This document shows, in pieces, positions 62,754 to 64,000 of a stretch of DNA of 64,000 nucleotides; positions within the stretch are counted from its first letter, which is position 1, and each line of letters starts with the position of its first letter. A program made the position numbers and the translations under genes. The DNA comes from Atopomonas hussainii (GTDB lineage Bacteria > Pseudomonadota > Gammaproteobacteria > Pseudomonadales > Pseudomonadaceae). Below the pieces are notes generated by a model. The model was not told where the DNA came from, did no database searches, and worked only from the letters and a program-made list of their open reading frames with translations. Location: positions 1-64,000 of the forward strand of contig NZ_FOAS01000010.1 of assembly GCF_900109735.1 (NCBI RefSeq). The letters run 5' to 3'.

Positions 62754-63119
62754 TTACTCGGCTTCAGCCACCGCCGACCACACCGCCCACTCATTACCGC
62801 ATGGGTCGGTAAAGTGAAAACGCCGCCCGCCGGGAAAGCTGAAAATGGCTTTGTTGATCTGCCCGCCGTGTTGCTGCACGGCCTGCAAGCTGGCCTCTAA
62901 GTCGTGGCTATACAGCACCACTAAGGCGGCGCCTTGGCTGGCGTCGCTGGTTTGCTCGGCGCGATAAAAGCCGCCATCCAGCCCGGCATCGGCAAAGGCG
63001 CAGTAGTCGGGGCCGTAGTCGATGAATTGCCAGCCAAATACGGCGCTGAAGAAGGCCTTGTTGGCGGCTAAGTCACGGCAGGGCAGTTCGACGTAATTGA
63101 TTTGATGATGCTGGGGCAT
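62754..63119 (-). CDS. VOC/glyoxalase-like protein
   Basis: A 121-residue single-domain VOC protein: INYVELPCRDLAANKAFFSAVFGWQF opens the fold, and GGRRFHFTDPCGNEWAVWS closes it. His and Glu positions typical of the metal site are only partly present, so it may bind a ligand rather than catalyse. Substrate unknown. The ATG at 63119 follows AAGGACT and is preferred to one 21 bp upstream. Confidence 0.87.
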   Translation of the reverse strand: MPQHHQINYVELPCRDLAANKAFFSAVFGWQFIDYGPDYCAFADAGLDGGFYRAEQTSDASQGAALVVLYSHDLEASLQAVQQHGGQINKAIFSFPGGRRFHFTDPCGNEWAVWSAVAEAE

Positions 63120-63174
63120 GCGGCAGTCCTTGCGTGGCAATCAGGGCAGCACGGGGCTGCCCTAGGCGAATGGC

Positions 63175-63507
63175 TTAGCTTTCATCGACCAGTGTGGCTT
63201 CTGGCGCATGGTTCTGCACCGAAGCAACACCTGCTTCACAGCTGGCTTTGCTGCTGTATTGCTGGCTTTGCGCGACGATCTGTCCGTTGGTGGCTTTAAG
63301 TACGAAGTACGGCTTGCCGTTACTCGCCTCGCGGCTTTCAAAGGCGCCTGCGCGCTGGCTGTTTTTACGCACCGACTCAATGCCGTTTAACGCCGAGTCT
63401 TTGGCTTTATACAGCTCGCTGGTGGCGATCACTTGGCCGTTGCTGGCTTCTAGGTTGAAGTGAAACTGGCCGTCTTTGGCTTTTTTCAGGCGAAATTTGC
63501 CGGACAT
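63175..63507 (-). CDS. YegP family protein (DUF1508 tandem repeat)
   Basis: A 110-residue protein made of two DUF1508 units: GQFHFNLEASNGQVIATSELY and PYFVLKATNGQIVAQSQQYSS, each with the following helix. These small cytoplasmic proteins are widespread and of unknown function, often stress-associated. Both copies are complete here. A strong AGGAG ribosome site precedes the ATG. Confidence 0.92.
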   Translation of the reverse strand: MSGKFRLKKAKDGQFHFNLEASNGQVIATSELYKAKDSALNGIESVRKNSQRAGAFESREASNGKPYFVLKATNGQIVAQSQQYSSKASCEAGVASVQNHAPEATLVDES

Positions 63508-63587
63508 GGTTTAAGCACTCCTAATCGATGGAGGTTTAACCATAGACCAGATTGAGCGGTGAGAAAGGTGAACTAAAGCAGGGGGGG

Positions 63588-63616
63588 CCATCACAGCGCT
63601 GTGCACGCTGCGATGG
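63588..63616. other. Stem-loop between rpiA and the YegP gene
   Basis: CCATCACAGCG and CGCTGCGATGG pair over 11 bp with one mismatch around a 7-base loop, 18 bp after the rpiA stop. A G/C run rather than a T-tract follows, so termination would be weak; it may stabilise the rpiA transcript end. Confidence 0.45.
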
Positions 63617-63633
63617 CGCGGTGCGGCTATTTA

Positions 63634-64000
63634 TTAGGGCTTGAGCGTCTTAACTCCGTCGGGCGTGCCCAGAAGCAGCACATCGGCTGGGCGGGCGGCA
63701 AACAGGCCGTTGGTCACTACGCCGACGATGGCGTTGATGTCGCGCTCAAGCTGAGCAGGGTCGACGATGCTCAGGTTGTGCACGTCGAGAATGATATTGC
63801 CGTTGTCGGTCACGCAGCCTTCGCGGTACACCGGGTCACCGCCGAGTTTGACCAGTTCGCGGGCCACGTGGCTGCGCGCCATGGGGATCACCTCCACCGG
63901 CAGCGGGAAGGCGCCGAGCACATCCACCAGCTTGCTCTGGTCGGCAATGCAGACGAAGGTTTTCGCCACGGCGGCGACAATCTTCTCGCGCGTTAGTGCC
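63634..64000 (-). CDS. rpiA: RpiA, ribose-5-phosphate isomerase A (5' part outside window)
   Basis: The last 122 codons of rpiA; the gene runs off the window end. Visible blocks are [21 protein letters not shown], the GGDPVYREG loop, [11 protein letters not shown]-like [11 protein letters not shown] and the closing [20 protein letters not shown], all typical of the C-terminal half of RpiA. It interconverts ribose-5-phosphate and ribulose-5-phosphate in the pentose phosphate pathway. The GTG codon at 63969 is internal and not the start, since the frame continues upstream with [14 protein letters not shown]. Confidence 0.95.
   Translation of the reverse strand, partial: ALTREKIVAAVAKTFVCIADQSKLVDVLGAFPLPVEVIPMARSHVARELVKLGGDPVYREGCVTDNGNIILDVHNLSIVDPAQLERDINAIVGVVTNGLFAARPADVLLLGTPDGVKTLKP

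Overview
This window comes from a gammaproteobacterium, almost certainly a member of the Pseudomonadaceae. The rsmE-tatCBA-hisEI-ubiB-ubiJ-ubiE block, the dctBD-dctPQM block and the gene order of the type VI secretion (T6SS) cluster are all familiar from Pseudomonas. The backbone is GC-rich; several effector and immunity stretches are visibly poorer in GC. The species cannot be named from the sequence.

Positions 1 to 42323 are a complete T6SS locus of the P. aeruginosa HSI-II / V. cholerae type with three VgrG-effector modules. On the minus strand lies an arm of hcp, PAAR, vgrG, DUF4123 adaptor, VasX-like MIX effector and DUF6708-type immunity protein, followed by a broken second copy of the effector tail and immunity head at the window edge. 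On the plus strand lies the structural operon tssA-B-C-E-F-G-clpV, a VasH/Sfa sigma-54 activator, an evolved vgrG with a Tle1-type phospholipase domain, three tandem DUF2931 immunity lipoproteins, a tiny lipoprotein, then fha-tssJ-K-L-M-pppA-ppkA. A third vgrG follows with a large multidomain peptidoglycan-hydrolase-like effector and two exported candidate immunity proteins. The activator probably drives hcp through a sigma-54 promoter at 8853-8867. GGA hairpins ahead of tssM and the small lipoprotein, and a GGA site ahead of the evolved vgrG, suggest RsmA/CsrA control.

Positions 42438 to 51942 hold a small membrane protein with an HEAGH motif, rmuC, endA, and a complete C4-dicarboxylate TRAP system: sensor dctB, sigma-54 regulator dctD, a -24/-12 promoter, then dctP, dctQ and dctM, closed by a strong terminator.

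Positions 51941 to 64000 are housekeeping: an EamA exporter, a TTC38-like repeat protein divergent from a LysR regulator, rsmE, the Tat translocase, hisE/hisI, the ubiquinone genes ubiB/ubiJ/ubiE, a polyhydroxyalkanoate-system protein, an SdiA-regulated-type protein, a type II chorismate-mutase-fold protein, a VOC protein, a YegP-like protein and the 3' part of rpiA. No rRNA, tRNA, CRISPR array or intact insertion sequence was seen.

The observations most worth following up are a palindromic repeat inserted in frame at the same linker of all three vgrG genes, the effector at 38488-41808 in which an M23-like peptidase appears broken up by SH3-like segments between an NlpC/P60-like head and a lysozyme-like tail, and traces of recombination in the effector and immunity genes.
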